Of a DNA stretch of 64,000 bases, positions 42,306-50,841 are shown piece by piece; positions within the stretch are counted from its first letter, which is position 1; each line of letters opens with the position of its first letter. The DNA is taken from positions 62,001 to 126,000 of the forward strand of contig NZ_FBYA01000002.1 of NCBI RefSeq assembly GCF_001517545.1, read 5' to 3'. A model generated the notes under the pieces. The model did not search any database. It worked only from the letters and a program-made list of their open reading frames with translations, and was not told where the DNA came from. Position numbers and translations under genes: made by a program. Source of the DNA: Limnohabitans sp. Rim47. GTDB taxonomy: Bacteria > Pseudomonadota > Gammaproteobacteria > Burkholderiales > Burkholderiaceae_C.

Positions 42306-43046
42306 ATGAACAACCCTCTGCGCTCCGACCTGCCCGCCATCTCCGAGATTTGGGTCTATCTGTCTGGCAGCCCGCTGCTGGCCTTGGTGTTGACGCTCAG
42401 CGCGTATTTGCTGGGCCTGACTCTGTACGAGCGCAGCCAGCGCAACCCGCTGGCCAACCCGGTCTTGATTGCGGTGGTGGTGGTTTGCTTGAGTATCAGC
42501 GTGCTCGACATGCCTTATGCCAAGTATTTTGAGGGTGCGCAGTTTGTGCACTTCTTATTGGGCACCGCCACGGTGTCGCTGGCCATTCCGATCTACAAAG
42601 GGTTTGCTTCACTCAAGGGACGCATGAGTGTGTTGCTGCTGTCGTTGGTGGTGGGCGGCATCACCTCGGTGCTGACTGCCGTGGGCATGGCGCGTTGGCT
42701 GGGTGTCGACGAATCGCTGGTGCGCGGCCTGGTGGCCAAGTCGGTCACCGCGCCCATAGCGATGGGCATTGCCGAACGGGTGCAAGCCTCGCCGACCTTG
42801 ACCGCCATCTTTGCTGTGAGCACCGGCATTTTGGGCGCAGTGCTGGGCCGCTATGTACTGGACGCCTTGCGCGTGACGGCCTGATGGCAACGCGGCTTTG
42901 CCTTGGGTGTGGCCGCACACGGCATCGGCACCTCACGCGCCTTCAGTGTGAACGCCGAAGCCGGGGCTTATGCCAGCTTGGGCATGGGTTTGCACGGCAT
43001 TGTGGGCGCTGTGCTGATCCCACAAGCGGTGGGGTGGTGGTTCTGA
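42306..43046 (+). pseudogene. lrgB interrupted by an in-frame TGA
   Basis: Codons 1-192 encode an LrgB-type inner-membrane protein (LVLTLSAYLLGLTLYERSQR; SVTAPIAMGIAERVQASPTL) and end at TGA 42882-42884. The same frame then continues for 53 codons (TGG at 42885, then RGFALGVAAHGIGTSRAF and GMGLHGIVGAVLI) to a TGA at 43044. That stretch is the conserved LrgB C-terminus, so no frameshift is involved. One base change (for example CGA to TGA) explains it. The truncated product would lack the last membrane segments. Sequencing error or readthrough are alternatives. Confidence 0.88.
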
Positions 43047-43055
43047 ACTTGCCGT

Positions 43056-44267
43056 TCAATCTACTTTGGCACCCGCCAAGAACCAGCGACCGATCAGAGC
43101 GCGCTCTTCGGCGGTGATGCCCGTGGTGTTGTTCATGGGCATTTGCTGGGTCACCACGACTTGCTGGTAGACGTTTTGCGCGTGTTGCGTGACCAGCGCA
43201 GGGCTGTCCAGGCGCACGTTTTTCATCTGCACCTGTTCGCCATGGCACAGGGCGCAGCGTTGGGCCAAAATGGTTTGCACCTGGGCAAAACTGACCGGCG
43301 CTGCGGGGGCGGCTGACACCACGGGGGCTGCGGGCCTGAGCGCGACGATCACGCCCAAAATGAGCACAACACCCACGGCGGCAAACGGCCACGGGTTGGC
43401 GGCACGGCCCAAGTGATAACCGTGGCGCTGCACAAAGAACTGGCGAATCAAAGCACCCGCAAACATCATCACAAACAGCAACACCCAGCGGTGCTCGTGC
43501 GTGTACAAAAAGCTGTAGTGGTTGCTCAGCATCGCAAAGATCACAGGCAGCGTGAAATAGGTGTTGTGCACGCTGCGCTGCTTGCCGCGCTTGCCGTGAA
43601 TGGCCAAGGCATTGGCATCGTATTTTTCGCCACTGGTCATGGCGGCCACGACTTTGCGCTGGCCGGGAATGATCCAGAAGAAAACGTTGGCGCTCATGGA
43701 TGTGGCGATCATCGCGCCCACCAGCAAGAAGGCCGCACGCCCGGCAAATAACTGGCACGACAGCCAAGCCGCAAACGAGATGACCACGATCATCAATCCG
43801 GCCACGATCAGCTCGCCATTTTTACGAAAGCCAAACAGTCGGCACACGGTGTCGTAGACAAACCAGAAGGCCACTAAAAAGCCCAACGCCGCAGACCCGG
43901 CCATGACGGGCGTCCAGTCCATCAGCGATTTGTCGATCAGGAAAGTGCCTGCGTTCCAGAGGTACAACACCGTGAACAGCGCAAAGCCACTCAGCCAGGT
44001 GGAATAACTTTCCCAATAAAACCAGTGGAGCTTGGTGTGGATGACCTTGGGGGCCACCATGTACTTTTGCGGGTTGTAAAAACCACCGCCGTGCACCGCC
44101 CACATCGCGCCCCCAACGCCTTTTTCAAGGAGGTCGGGCGAATTGGGTTTTTGCAGGTTGTTGTCCAGAAAGACAAAGTAAAACGAGGAGCCAATCCAGG
44201 CGATGGCGGTGATGACGTGCACCCAGCGCAGCAACAGATTGGCCCATTCCAGCAGATACGTTTCCAT
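43056..44267 (-). CDS. puuD: Membrane urate hydroxylase with C-terminal cytochrome c
   Basis: The 403-residue product has an N-terminal DUF989-type membrane domain of about eight helices (LLRWVHVITAIAWIGSSFYF; MWAVHGGGFYNPQKYMVAP; LHWFYWESYSTWLSG) and a C-terminal cytochrome c domain with heme motif CALCH at 338-342 and a Met ligand in QQMPMNN. PuuD oxidises urate to 5-hydroxyisourate and passes electrons to the respiratory chain instead of making peroxide. No soluble uricase gene is visible in the window. It lies downstream of xdhC on the same strand, with its own 179-nt leader holding the TGTATACA box at 44377. Confidence 0.93.
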   Translation of the reverse strand: METYLLEWANLLLRWVHVITAIAWIGSSFYFVFLDNNLQKPNSPDLLEKGVGGAMWAVHGGGFYNPQKYMVAPKVIHTKLHWFYWESYSTWLSGFALFTVLYLWNAGTFLIDKSLMDWTPVMAGSAALGFLVAFWFVYDTVCRLFGFRKNGELIVAGLMIVVISFAAWLSCQLFAGRAAFLLVGAMIATSMSANVFFWIIPGQRKVVAAMTSGEKYDANALAIHGKRGKQRSVHNTYFTLPVIFAMLSNHYSFLYTHEHRWVLLFVMMFAGALIRQFFVQRHGYHLGRAANPWPFAAVGVVLILGVIVALRPAAPVVSAAPAAPVSFAQVQTILAQRCALCHGEQVQMKNVRLDSPALVTQHAQNVYQQVVVTQQMPMNNTTGITAEERALIGRWFLAGAKVD

Positions 44268-44376
44268 GAAGGATCTCCAACCAGCTCACCACCGCGGGCC
44301 CTGTGAGCGGTCATTCGGTCGCGAACATGAACAAACCGGGGTCTGTTCCTGCGCCGCTGCGACCAGTGCACCGAAG

Positions 44377-44384
44377 TGTATACA
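44377..44384. promoter_or_regulatory. TGTATACA box upstream of puuD
   Basis: A perfect 8-bp palindrome in the context GAAG-TGTATACA-GTTT lies about 110 nt before the puuD start. It matches boxes at 50756 and 56637, with conserved flanks. It is a likely operator of the GntR regulator encoded at 50842-51507. Confidence 0.7.
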
Positions 44385-44446
44385 GTTTATCCGCGTGAAT
44401 CCAGCCTTGTCCTCCGCTCGCGCCTAGGGAAAACCAGAATCACGCC

Positions 44447-45244
44447 TCAAAGCGTTTGCAAGAGTTGTGCCGCCACAGCCACGGCAATGACTTCAGGCTC
44501 TTTGCCCACGACGCCTGGCACGCCAATCGGGCAAGTGATGTGCGCGATCTCTTCGGCTGTAAAACCCCGATCCTCCAGGCGATGCCGGAAGGTGGCCCAT
44601 TTGGTCTTGCTGCCGATCAAGCCCACAAAAGGCAAATCGGCCTGCTCGCGTTGGCGTTTGAGGCAAGCGATGACGATGTCCAGGTCTTCGGCGTGGCTGA
44701 AGCTCATGATCAGCACGCGGCTGCCGGGCAACAAGTCGGTCACAGCCGCCTGCACCGGGTTGGAATGTTCACAGTCCACAACATCGGGCACATCGGACGG
44801 AAAGATCTCGTCACGGCTGTCCACCCAGCGGATGGCAAAGGGCAAAGGCACCAGGGCATTGACCAGCGCTTTGCCCACATGACCACCACCAAACAGCGCC
44901 AAAGGTGTGCTCGGCGGCATGAGAATAACGCGCAGCCTGGGCAGGTCAGCTGCACTCACGGGCTCAAAACCCAGTGCCAGCGCACCGCCGCAGCATTGCC
45001 CCAAACTGGGGCCCAGCACCTGATGCAAAGTGGTTTGGGTGGATTGGCCTGCCAGCAACAGCCGGGCATGGGCCAGGGCCTGGAACTCCAGGTGGCCACC
45101 ACCAATCGTGCCCTGCTCTCCTTGCGCAAACACCAGCATGCGGGTGCCCGCAGTTCTGGGAACGGAGCCTTGGGTCGACAGTACCGTAACCACCACCGCG
45201 TTTTCAGTGCTTAGCCGCTTGAGGGCTTTCTCAATCCAGTTCAA
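44447..45244 (-). CDS. xdhC: Xanthine dehydrogenase accessory protein XdhC
   Basis: The 265-residue cytosolic factor inserts sulfurated molybdenum cofactor into XdhB. It has the two XdhC parts: an N-terminal segment VTVLSTQGSVPRTAGTRMLV, with GTIGGGHLEFQA and LGQCCGGALALGFE, and a C-terminal Rossmann domain LALFGGGHVGKALVNAL with VGLIGSKTKWATFRHRL. Together with GVPGVVGKEPEVIAVAVAAQ this is full length. It is separated from xdhA/xdhB by a small convergent lipoprotein gene but has the same orientation, and is followed by puuD. Confidence 0.94.
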   Translation of the reverse strand: MNWIEKALKRLSTENAVVVTVLSTQGSVPRTAGTRMLVFAQGEQGTIGGGHLEFQALAHARLLLAGQSTQTTLHQVLGPSLGQCCGGALALGFEPVSAADLPRLRVILMPPSTPLALFGGGHVGKALVNALVPLPFAIRWVDSRDEIFPSDVPDVVDCEHSNPVQAAVTDLLPGSRVLIMSFSHAEDLDIVIACLKRQREQADLPFVGLIGSKTKWATFRHRLEDRGFTAEEIAHITCPIGVPGVVGKEPEVIAVAVAAQLLQTL

Positions 45245-45351
45245 TCTCGTTGTCCATTCAATTAGGAGGGCCTGAAAGTTGTTTGCCTATGGGGCAAGGT
45301 CGATGCCACAATCATGGCCACCACGGAGTATGCCAAGGACAAGGGCTTGCC

Positions 45352-45873
45352 ATGAACCAACATCTGCGCCAGATTCAAAAAGCACTCACCAGAACACTGC
45401 TGGGCTTGGGTGCTGCCGCTTTGGGGTTTTTAAGTGGGTGCAGCACGCCGCCGCCACCCGAAGTCGTCAAACCGCCTGCGCCACTACCGGTAGCCAAGGT
45501 CCCTGAAGTCATCATCGTTCCAGCAGGTCCGACCTCGCTCGCTCGCACCAGCAGAGATTACCGCAAGGACGCAGCAGGCCATTTGTACGGCATGCAAGCA
45601 CACCGCATTTACAAAGGCCGCATGCCTCCCATGCTGGAAGCAGTGGGCGTGCTGAATGTGGACATCGACAAAAAAGGCGCCGTCAAAGCCGTCCACTGGA
45701 TGCGTGCCCCCAAGCATGTGCCCCAAGTCATGGCTGAAATCGAGCGCATGGTCAAAGCCGCAGCGCCTTACCCCGTGCCTCTGCACCTGAGCCAAGTCAC
45801 TTACACAGACACTTGGCTGTGGCACAAGAGCGGAAAATTTCAACTGGACACCTTGACCGAAGGCCAAGACTGA
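45352..45873 (+). CDS. Small lipoprotein with a TonB-C-like domain
   Basis: The 173-residue product has a signal sequence with lipobox LSGC near residue 31, a proline-rich linker (PPPPEVVKPPAPLPVAKV), and a C-terminal beta/alpha module (MLEAVGVLNVDIDKKGAVKA, then VMAEIERMVKAAAPYPVPL) recalling the TonB C-terminal fold. It should be anchored in the cell envelope. The ATG at 45352 has AAGGG upstream. It lies alone on the plus strand between xdhC and the xdhAB genes, and no purine role is evident. Confidence 0.75.
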   Translation: MNQHLRQIQKALTRTLLGLGAAALGFLSGCSTPPPPEVVKPPAPLPVAKVPEVIIVPAGPTSLARTSRDYRKDAAGHLYGMQAHRIYKGRMPPMLEAVGVLNVDIDKKGAVKAVHWMRAPKHVPQVMAEIERMVKAAAPYPVPLHLSQVTYTDTWLWHKSGKFQLDTLTEGQD

Positions 45874-45882
45874 TCGGTCAGC

Positions 45883-46089
45883 TCAGTCGTGTGATGGCAT
45901 CTCAGGCTGAACAGCCGTGAGAGCAGGCTGAGAAAGCGCTGCCTGCTGCGTCTGAGCCAATGGGCTGCTGGCTTCTGATCGCGTTGGAAAGCACATCTTC
46001 TGGCCATCCCATTTTTGACCGCACCAGCAAACGCCCTCGTCGTTGATGATGCAAGTGCCGGTGCCGCAGCACCTTGGATCGTCTGACAT
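45883..46089 (-). CDS. Small cysteine-rich protein, unknown function
   Basis: The 68-residue product has six cysteines in its first 33 residues (DDPRCCGTGTCIINDEGVCW, then CGQKWDGQKMCFP) and a low-complexity Ala/Gln tail. The pattern suggests a metal- or disulfide-stabilised mini-domain. I do not recognise a named family, though the compact motif looks conserved rather than random. It is downstream of xdhB on the same strand, after a 15-bp perfect hairpin, and convergent with the lipoprotein gene. Confidence 0.65.
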   Translation of the reverse strand: MSDDPRCCGTGTCIINDEGVCWCGQKWDGQKMCFPTRSEASSPLAQTQQAALSQPALTAVQPEMPSHD

Positions 46090-46123
46090 GTGCCCACTCC
46101 TGAAACGTGTTTGGTCTTGGGCC

Positions 46124-46156
46124 GCAGGATGCCTGAAAAACTTTCAGGCATCCTGC
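46124..46156 (-). terminator. Perfect 15-bp hairpin after xdhB
   Basis: GCAGGATGCCTGAAA at 46124-46138 pairs fully with TTTCAGGCATCCTGC at 46142-46156 around a 3-nt loop, starting 9 nt past the xdhB stop. No U-tract follows on the minus strand. It may end or stabilise the xdhAB message; the downstream small gene would then depend on readthrough or its own promoter. Confidence 0.55.
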
Positions 46157-46164
46157 CAAGCAGA

Positions 46165-48525
46165 TCAAAGGCCCGCAGTGGCCTTGGCTTTTTCACACGC
46201 CATCAAGATGCGCTCGGGCGTGGCAGGTGCGTCCATGTACACCACCGCTTTGTGGTTAGCGCTGGCGGCCACCGCATCGCGCAAGGCGAAGAAGGCCGAC
46301 AGGCCCAACATCAAAGGCGGCTCACCCGTGGCCTTGCTGTTGAAAGGCGTGGGCTTCAGGTTGGCGTTGTCGAACAAGGACACCTTGAAGTGCTCAGGGA
46401 TGTCGCCCGCCACCGGGATCTTGTACGTGCTGGGGCCGTGTGTGAGCAACTTGCCCTTTTTGTCCCAAATGCACTCTTCCATGGTGAGCCAGCCCATGCC
46501 TTGCACATAAGCGCCTTCGATCTGGCCTTTGTCCAATGCGGGGTTGATGCTGCGGCCCACGTCTTGCACGATGTCCACGGCTTTCAGCCACCACTCGCCT
46601 GTGCGGGTGTCGATTTCCACTTCGCTCACCGCCGCGCCGTAGCAGTAGTAATAGAAGGCACGACCGTTCAAGGTGGTGAAGTCGTATTTGATTTCGGGCG
46701 TCATGTAAAAGCCCGTCACGCTCAGGCCCACGCGGTCGAGCCAAGCTTGCTTGGTCACGTCGGCCCACTTGACGGATTTGCCGCCGCCGTGCAGCTCATT
46801 GTTGGCAAAGCTCACGTCTTCGGCTTGGCAGCCCAACATGCGCGCGGCCACAGGCTTGAGGCGTTCGCGCATTTGCGTTGTGGCGTTCATGATGGCCGCG
46901 CCATTGATGTCGGCACCGCTGGATGCGGAGGTGGCTGACGCGTTGGGTACTTTCTGCGAGTCGGTGGCGGTGATGCGCACATGGTCTACGCTGATGCCCA
47001 GACCATCGGCACACACCTGAGCCATCTTGGTGTTGAGGCCCTGGCCCATTTCGGTACCACCGTGGTTGCAACTGACCGAGCCGTCCATGTAGACCACCAG
47101 CAATGCGCCGCCCTGGTTCAGGTGCGTGGCGGTGAAGCTGATGCCGAACTTCAGGGGCACCAAGGCCAAGCCGCGCTTGCGGGTTTTGCTCTTGGCGTTG
47201 AAGGCCTGCACTTGAGCACGGCGCTCGGCGTAATTCGATTCACGCTCGACCTGCGCAATCACCTTGTCGCCCACCCAGTCTTCGATGAGCTGGTTGTATT
47301 GGGTGGTCATGGTGTCGGGGCTGCCGCTGATGGCCGGGTCTGTGTACAGGTTGAGCTTGCGCACTTCCAAAGGGTCTTTGCCCAAAGTCATGGCAATTTC
47401 GTCCATCACCGTCTCGATGCCAAACATGCCCTGTGGGCCACCGAAACCACGGAAGGCGGTGGCGCTTTGCGTGTTGGTTTTGCAGCGGTGGCTGATCAGC
47501 TTGAGCGCGGGGATGTGGTAACTGTTGTCGATGTGCAAACAAGCGCGGTCATTCACCGGGCCCGAATAGTCGGTGCTGTAGCCGCAGCGGGACATGAGCG
47601 TGATGTCAGCGCCCAGCACGCGGCCGTTGTCGTCAAAGCCCACTTCGTAGTCGATGCGGAAATCGTGGCGCTTGCCCGTGATGGTCATGTCGTCATCGCG
47701 GTTCACGCGCAGCTTGACGGGCTTGCCCAACTTGTGTGCGGCCAGTGCGGCGCTCTGGCTGAAAATGCTGGCGTTGCCCTCTTTGCCACCAAAGCCACCG
47801 CCCATGCGGCGGCAAATCACTTCCACGTCGTTGGTGTGCAGGTTCAGGGCGTGCGCGGCTTCGCGTTGGTTGCCATCGGGGTGCTGGGTCGACACATACA
47901 GCGTGAGCTGGCCGTCTTCTTTGGGCACCGCGTAAGTGATCTGGCCTTCGAGGTAAAACTGCTCTTGCTGACCGGTGCGGGTCGTGCCCTTGATCTTGTG
48001 CGGGGCATTGGCAATGGCCGTGGCCGCGTCGCCACGGGTGATGCCTTTGGGCGGCATGATGAAGCTGCCCGCGGCCATCGCCTCTTCTACCGTCAGGATC
48101 GGCGTGAGTTCTTTGACCAGCACCTTGGCTTTGTGCGCGGCTTCGCGGGCATAGAGCATGTTGCGCGCCACCACCACGGCCACGGCCTGGCCAATGAACT
48201 CGACCTTGCCTGCGGCGAGGAAGGGATCATCGTGCACGATGGGGCCGCAGTTGTTTTCACCGGGAATGTCTTTGGCGGTGTACACCGCGACCACGCCGTG
48301 TTCCTTGAGAATGGCTGCGCGGTCGATGCCGTCGCCGATCAACTCGCCATGCGCCACGGGCGACAGGATGAGGGCGGCATACAAGGTGCCTGCGTGCTCA
48401 GGGATGTCGTCGATGTAGGTGGCTGTGCCTGTCACGTGCAGGTGCGCAGACTCGTGAACGATGTCGGTGCCTTGCTGAACGCCCGATGCGGGCAACAGGT
48501 TTTTAAGTGCGGTAGGAGCGTTCAT
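46165..48525 (-). CDS. xdhB: Xanthine dehydrogenase, molybdopterin-binding subunit
   Basis: The 786-residue large subunit of XDH oxidises hypoxanthine and xanthine to urate. It has HVTGTATYIDDIPEHAGTLY, GGGFGGKEGNASIFSQSAAL, AFRGFGGPQGMFGIE, HGGTEMGQGLNTKMAQ, YVQGMGWLTMEE and the active-site glutamate in TGEPPLMLGLSAFFALRDAV. Length and motif order are normal. Its ATG directly follows the xdhA stop (1 nt), showing tight coupling. It needs XdhC for cofactor maturation. Confidence 0.96.
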   Translation of the reverse strand: MNAPTALKNLLPASGVQQGTDIVHESAHLHVTGTATYIDDIPEHAGTLYAALILSPVAHGELIGDGIDRAAILKEHGVVAVYTAKDIPGENNCGPIVHDDPFLAAGKVEFIGQAVAVVVARNMLYAREAAHKAKVLVKELTPILTVEEAMAAGSFIMPPKGITRGDAATAIANAPHKIKGTTRTGQQEQFYLEGQITYAVPKEDGQLTLYVSTQHPDGNQREAAHALNLHTNDVEVICRRMGGGFGGKEGNASIFSQSAALAAHKLGKPVKLRVNRDDDMTITGKRHDFRIDYEVGFDDNGRVLGADITLMSRCGYSTDYSGPVNDRACLHIDNSYHIPALKLISHRCKTNTQSATAFRGFGGPQGMFGIETVMDEIAMTLGKDPLEVRKLNLYTDPAISGSPDTMTTQYNQLIEDWVGDKVIAQVERESNYAERRAQVQAFNAKSKTRKRGLALVPLKFGISFTATHLNQGGALLVVYMDGSVSCNHGGTEMGQGLNTKMAQVCADGLGISVDHVRITATDSQKVPNASATSASSGADINGAAIMNATTQMRERLKPVAARMLGCQAEDVSFANNELHGGGKSVKWADVTKQAWLDRVGLSVTGFYMTPEIKYDFTTLNGRAFYYYCYGAAVSEVEIDTRTGEWWLKAVDIVQDVGRSINPALDKGQIEGAYVQGMGWLTMEECIWDKKGKLLTHGPSTYKIPVAGDIPEHFKVSLFDNANLKPTPFNSKATGEPPLMLGLSAFFALRDAVAASANHKAVVYMDAPATPERILMACEKAKATAGL

Positions 48526-49998
48526 TCAAGCCACCTCTTTCTGTTCTTCAATGAATTCCAAAGCCAAATTACGCGCCACCAAAGCGCGGTAAGCCCACGT
48601 GGCACGCAAGCCGTCGCGTGCGGTAAAGCTGGCGGCAATCGCGGCGTCCAGATCAGCCGCCTTCACATCGGCGGGCGCTTGGCCTTCGAGCACGGCTTCG
48701 AGTTGGGGCGCACGGGCCGGGAAGGGGCTCAGGCCGTTGTAGGCCAGCTTGACGCCAGACAGCTTACCGCCTTGTAGCGTGTAGCTGATGGCCGCGCAAG
48801 TGGCCGAAATGTCTTGCTCAAAACGCTTGCTCACCTTGTGGGCGCGGAACACTTGCCCCGCCACAGGCTTGGCCAACTCCACTGCTTCGATGAACTCGCC
48901 CGCTTCGAGCACGCTTTTCTTCATGCCGGTGTAGAAGTTTTCCAGCAACACGTTGCGGGTTTTGTCGCCACGGCGCAGCACCAAATTGGCACCCAGCGCC
49001 AGCAAACAAGGCATGGAATCGCCAATCGGCGAGCCGTTGGCAATGTTGCCCGCCAAGGTGGCGGTCGATCGGATGGGGGGCGAACCAAAGCGGCGCAAAA
49101 CTTCGGCAAAGTCGGGGTAGGCCTTGGCGATCAGCGTCTCGACCTGCGTCAGCGACACTGCGGCACCGATGCGCCAGACCTTGTCGGTCTCGGCCACTTG
49201 GCGCAGGGCTTTGACGTTGCCCAAATACATGATGTGGTCGGGGCGTGCGTACTGCTTGTTGACCTGCAAACCGATTTCGGTGCTGCCCGCCAAGAGTGTG
49301 GTGGTGGGGTGTTTGACCAGGTAGTCGGCCACTTCTTCGAGGGTGGCCGGCGACACAAACTCGTTTCCTTTTTTGGTGCGCACCACGGGCTGCACGATGA
49401 TGTCACCGTCCAGGCTCAAGGTCGGCACGCTGGCGCGTTGGATCTCTTTGAGCAAGGGCACATCGGCGCTGTCGTCCAGCTTCAAGGCGTCTGGCTTGGC
49501 GCAGGCCTTGGTGGCCGACTCGATGATCGGCTTGTAGCCAGTGCAGCGGCACAGGTTGCCGCTGAGCGAATCGGTGATCTGCTGGCGATTGGGCATGGGC
49601 AAAACCTGCACCAGGTTCACCAAACTCATCACGATGCCGGGCGTGCAGAAACCGCACTGCGAGCCGTGGCACTTGACCATTTCTGCCTGCACCGGGTGCA
49701 GCGTGCCGTCGGGTTTTTTCAGGCTCTCGACGGTCTTGACCGATTTGCCGTCCAGCGAAGGCAGCAACTGGATACAGGCATTGGTGGCGACATAGTCCAC
49801 GCCTGTGCCTGCCGCGTTGAGTTCGCCCACCATGACCACGCAAGCGCCGCAATCGCCTTCGGCGCAGCCCTCTTTGGTGCCGGTGCGGTGCATTTGCTCG
49901 CGCAAATAGTCCAGAACGGTGGTGGTGCGGCGCTCGCCTTGGGCTTCGACGATCTGGCCGTCGAGCACAAAGCGCACAGTGTTGGTGACTTGGGTCAT
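48526..49998 (-). CDS. xdhA: Xanthine dehydrogenase, iron-sulfur and FAD-binding subunit
   Basis: The 490-residue small subunit carries electrons from the molybdenum site to NAD. The N-terminal domain binds one 2Fe-2S cluster with Cys45, Cys50, Cys53 and Cys75, and a second with Cys115, Cys118, Cys150 and Cys152 (CGFCTPG, LCRCTGY). The FAD domain starts near residue 215 with FVSPATLEEVADYLVKH and TTLLAGSTEIGLQV, and includes LAGNIANGSPIGDSMP. It is the first gene of xdhAB. The upstream 320-nt gap is filled by repeats; I see no TGTATACA box there. Confidence 0.96.
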   Translation of the reverse strand: MTQVTNTVRFVLDGQIVEAQGERRTTTVLDYLREQMHRTGTKEGCAEGDCGACVVMVGELNAAGTGVDYVATNACIQLLPSLDGKSVKTVESLKKPDGTLHPVQAEMVKCHGSQCGFCTPGIVMSLVNLVQVLPMPNRQQITDSLSGNLCRCTGYKPIIESATKACAKPDALKLDDSADVPLLKEIQRASVPTLSLDGDIIVQPVVRTKKGNEFVSPATLEEVADYLVKHPTTTLLAGSTEIGLQVNKQYARPDHIMYLGNVKALRQVAETDKVWRIGAAVSLTQVETLIAKAYPDFAEVLRRFGSPPIRSTATLAGNIANGSPIGDSMPCLLALGANLVLRRGDKTRNVLLENFYTGMKKSVLEAGEFIEAVELAKPVAGQVFRAHKVSKRFEQDISATCAAISYTLQGGKLSGVKLAYNGLSPFPARAPQLEAVLEGQAPADVKAADLDAAIAASFTARDGLRATWAYRALVARNLALEFIEEQKEVA

Positions 49999-50082
49999 GG
50001 TTCGGGGGTCTAAATAAACGGTAGAGGCCAGATTTTAAAGAACCGGGGCCAGTGTGGCGGGCTTTTTTCGATGAAGTTGACA

Positions 50083-50318
50083 GATTCATCGAATGAATCG
50101 GGGTCAGATCCCAATTGAATCGGGGTCAGATCCCTAATGAATCGGGCACAGATCCCAATTAACACCGTCCTCCCGAGCCGATAGGGGGTCCATGCCCTAA
50201 GCACCGTCACCCCCGACGTGATCGGGGGTCCATGCCTTTGACTGTGATGGATACCCGGTCAAGCCGGGCATGACGGATTAATCGGGGTCAGATTAATCGG
50301 GGTCAGATCCCAATTAAT
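50083..50318. repeat. Cluster of two kinds of intergenic repeats upstream of xdhA
   Basis: Kind one is the unit AATCGGGGTCAGATCCCAAT, present in whole or part at about 50096, 50118, 50139, 50279 and 50295. Kind two is the dispersed palindrome seen elsewhere: an inverted copy at about 50206-50236 and ATGGATACCCGG-TCAAG-CCGGGCATGACG at 50248-50274. A local palindrome GATTCAT-N3-ATGAATC lies at 50083-50099. These fill the gap between xdhA and uraH; no gene is present there. Confidence 0.8.
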
Positions 50319-50672
50319 TCAGGAGCCTCGATAGGTCGAGTAGCTCCATGGGCTGGCCAGCAGCGGCACATGGTAGTGCTGGTCTTCGTGGGCCACGCCA
50401 AAATCCAGCGCCACACGGTTCAGGAAGTTGGGTTCGGGCAGTTCAACGCCTTTGGATTTGAAGTAGTCGCTCACATTGAAGACCAGGCGATAGGTGCCTT
50501 TGCGCAGGCTAGCGTGGTCGTACAGCATACCGTCAGGGTTGCGACCGTCGCTGTTCAGCGTGAAGCTTTTGACCAAGGTGGCCTGATCGCCTTGGGTGGT
50601 GAAAAGGGAAACCTGCATACCGGCGGCGGGGCAGCCGTGCATCGTGTCCAGAACGTGTGTGCTCAATCCCAT
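50319..50672 (-). CDS. uraH: 5-Hydroxyisourate hydrolase
   Basis: The 117-residue transthyretin-like protein opens 5-hydroxyisourate to OHCU. It has the N-terminal STHVLDTMHGCPAAGM with catalytic His6, the motif SDGRNPDGML with the conserved Arg, HYHVPLLASPWSYSTY, and the diagnostic C-terminal tetrapeptide YRGS (114-117). No signal peptide, so cytosolic. It follows PuuD in the pathway and precedes the UraD domain encoded at 52.5 kb. It is divergent from gntR with a TGTATACA box between them. Confidence 0.96.
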   Translation of the reverse strand: MGLSTHVLDTMHGCPAAGMQVSLFTTQGDQATLVKSFTLNSDGRNPDGMLYDHASLRKGTYRLVFNVSDYFKSKGVELPEPNFLNRVALDFGVAHEDQHYHVPLLASPWSYSTYRGS

Positions 50673-50755
50673 GGCCTTACTCGCTTGTTTTGAATGGGGT
50701 CAAAAAGGTGGTTTTTGCAAGGCTTTAAAAGGCCCGCCAAACCGGTCGACTGAAG

Positions 50756-50763
50756 TGTATACA
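50756..50763. promoter_or_regulatory. TGTATACA box between uraH and gntR
   Basis: The context is GAAG-TGTATACA-ATTT, 84 nt from the uraH start and 78 nt from the chosen gntR start. Flanks match the puuD box at ten or more positions. It probably serves both directions and includes autoregulation of gntR. Confidence 0.75.
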
Positions 50764-50841
50764 ATTTTGCTTTTAATGGCTATCATTTCTGCCGCAGACA
50801 TCAAAACACCTGGGTCATTTCCCGAAAAGGCACCACGAGAC

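Noticed and set aside
42882..42884. Selenocysteine codon in lrgB
   Set aside because: No SECIS-like hairpin is evident right after the TGA, and LrgB proteins are not known selenoproteins. A nonsense change is simpler.
45840..46196. A 118-codon frame overlapping the small cysteine-rich gene
   Set aside because: It covers the perfect hairpin and lacks protein-like features. The 68-codon frame with the cysteine motif is the better candidate.
46981..48777. A very long open frame antisense to xdhB and xdhA
   Set aside because: It mirrors strongly coding, GC-rich genes with all xanthine dehydrogenase motifs. Its translation is His/Gly/Val-rich without any domain, as expected of an antisense shadow.
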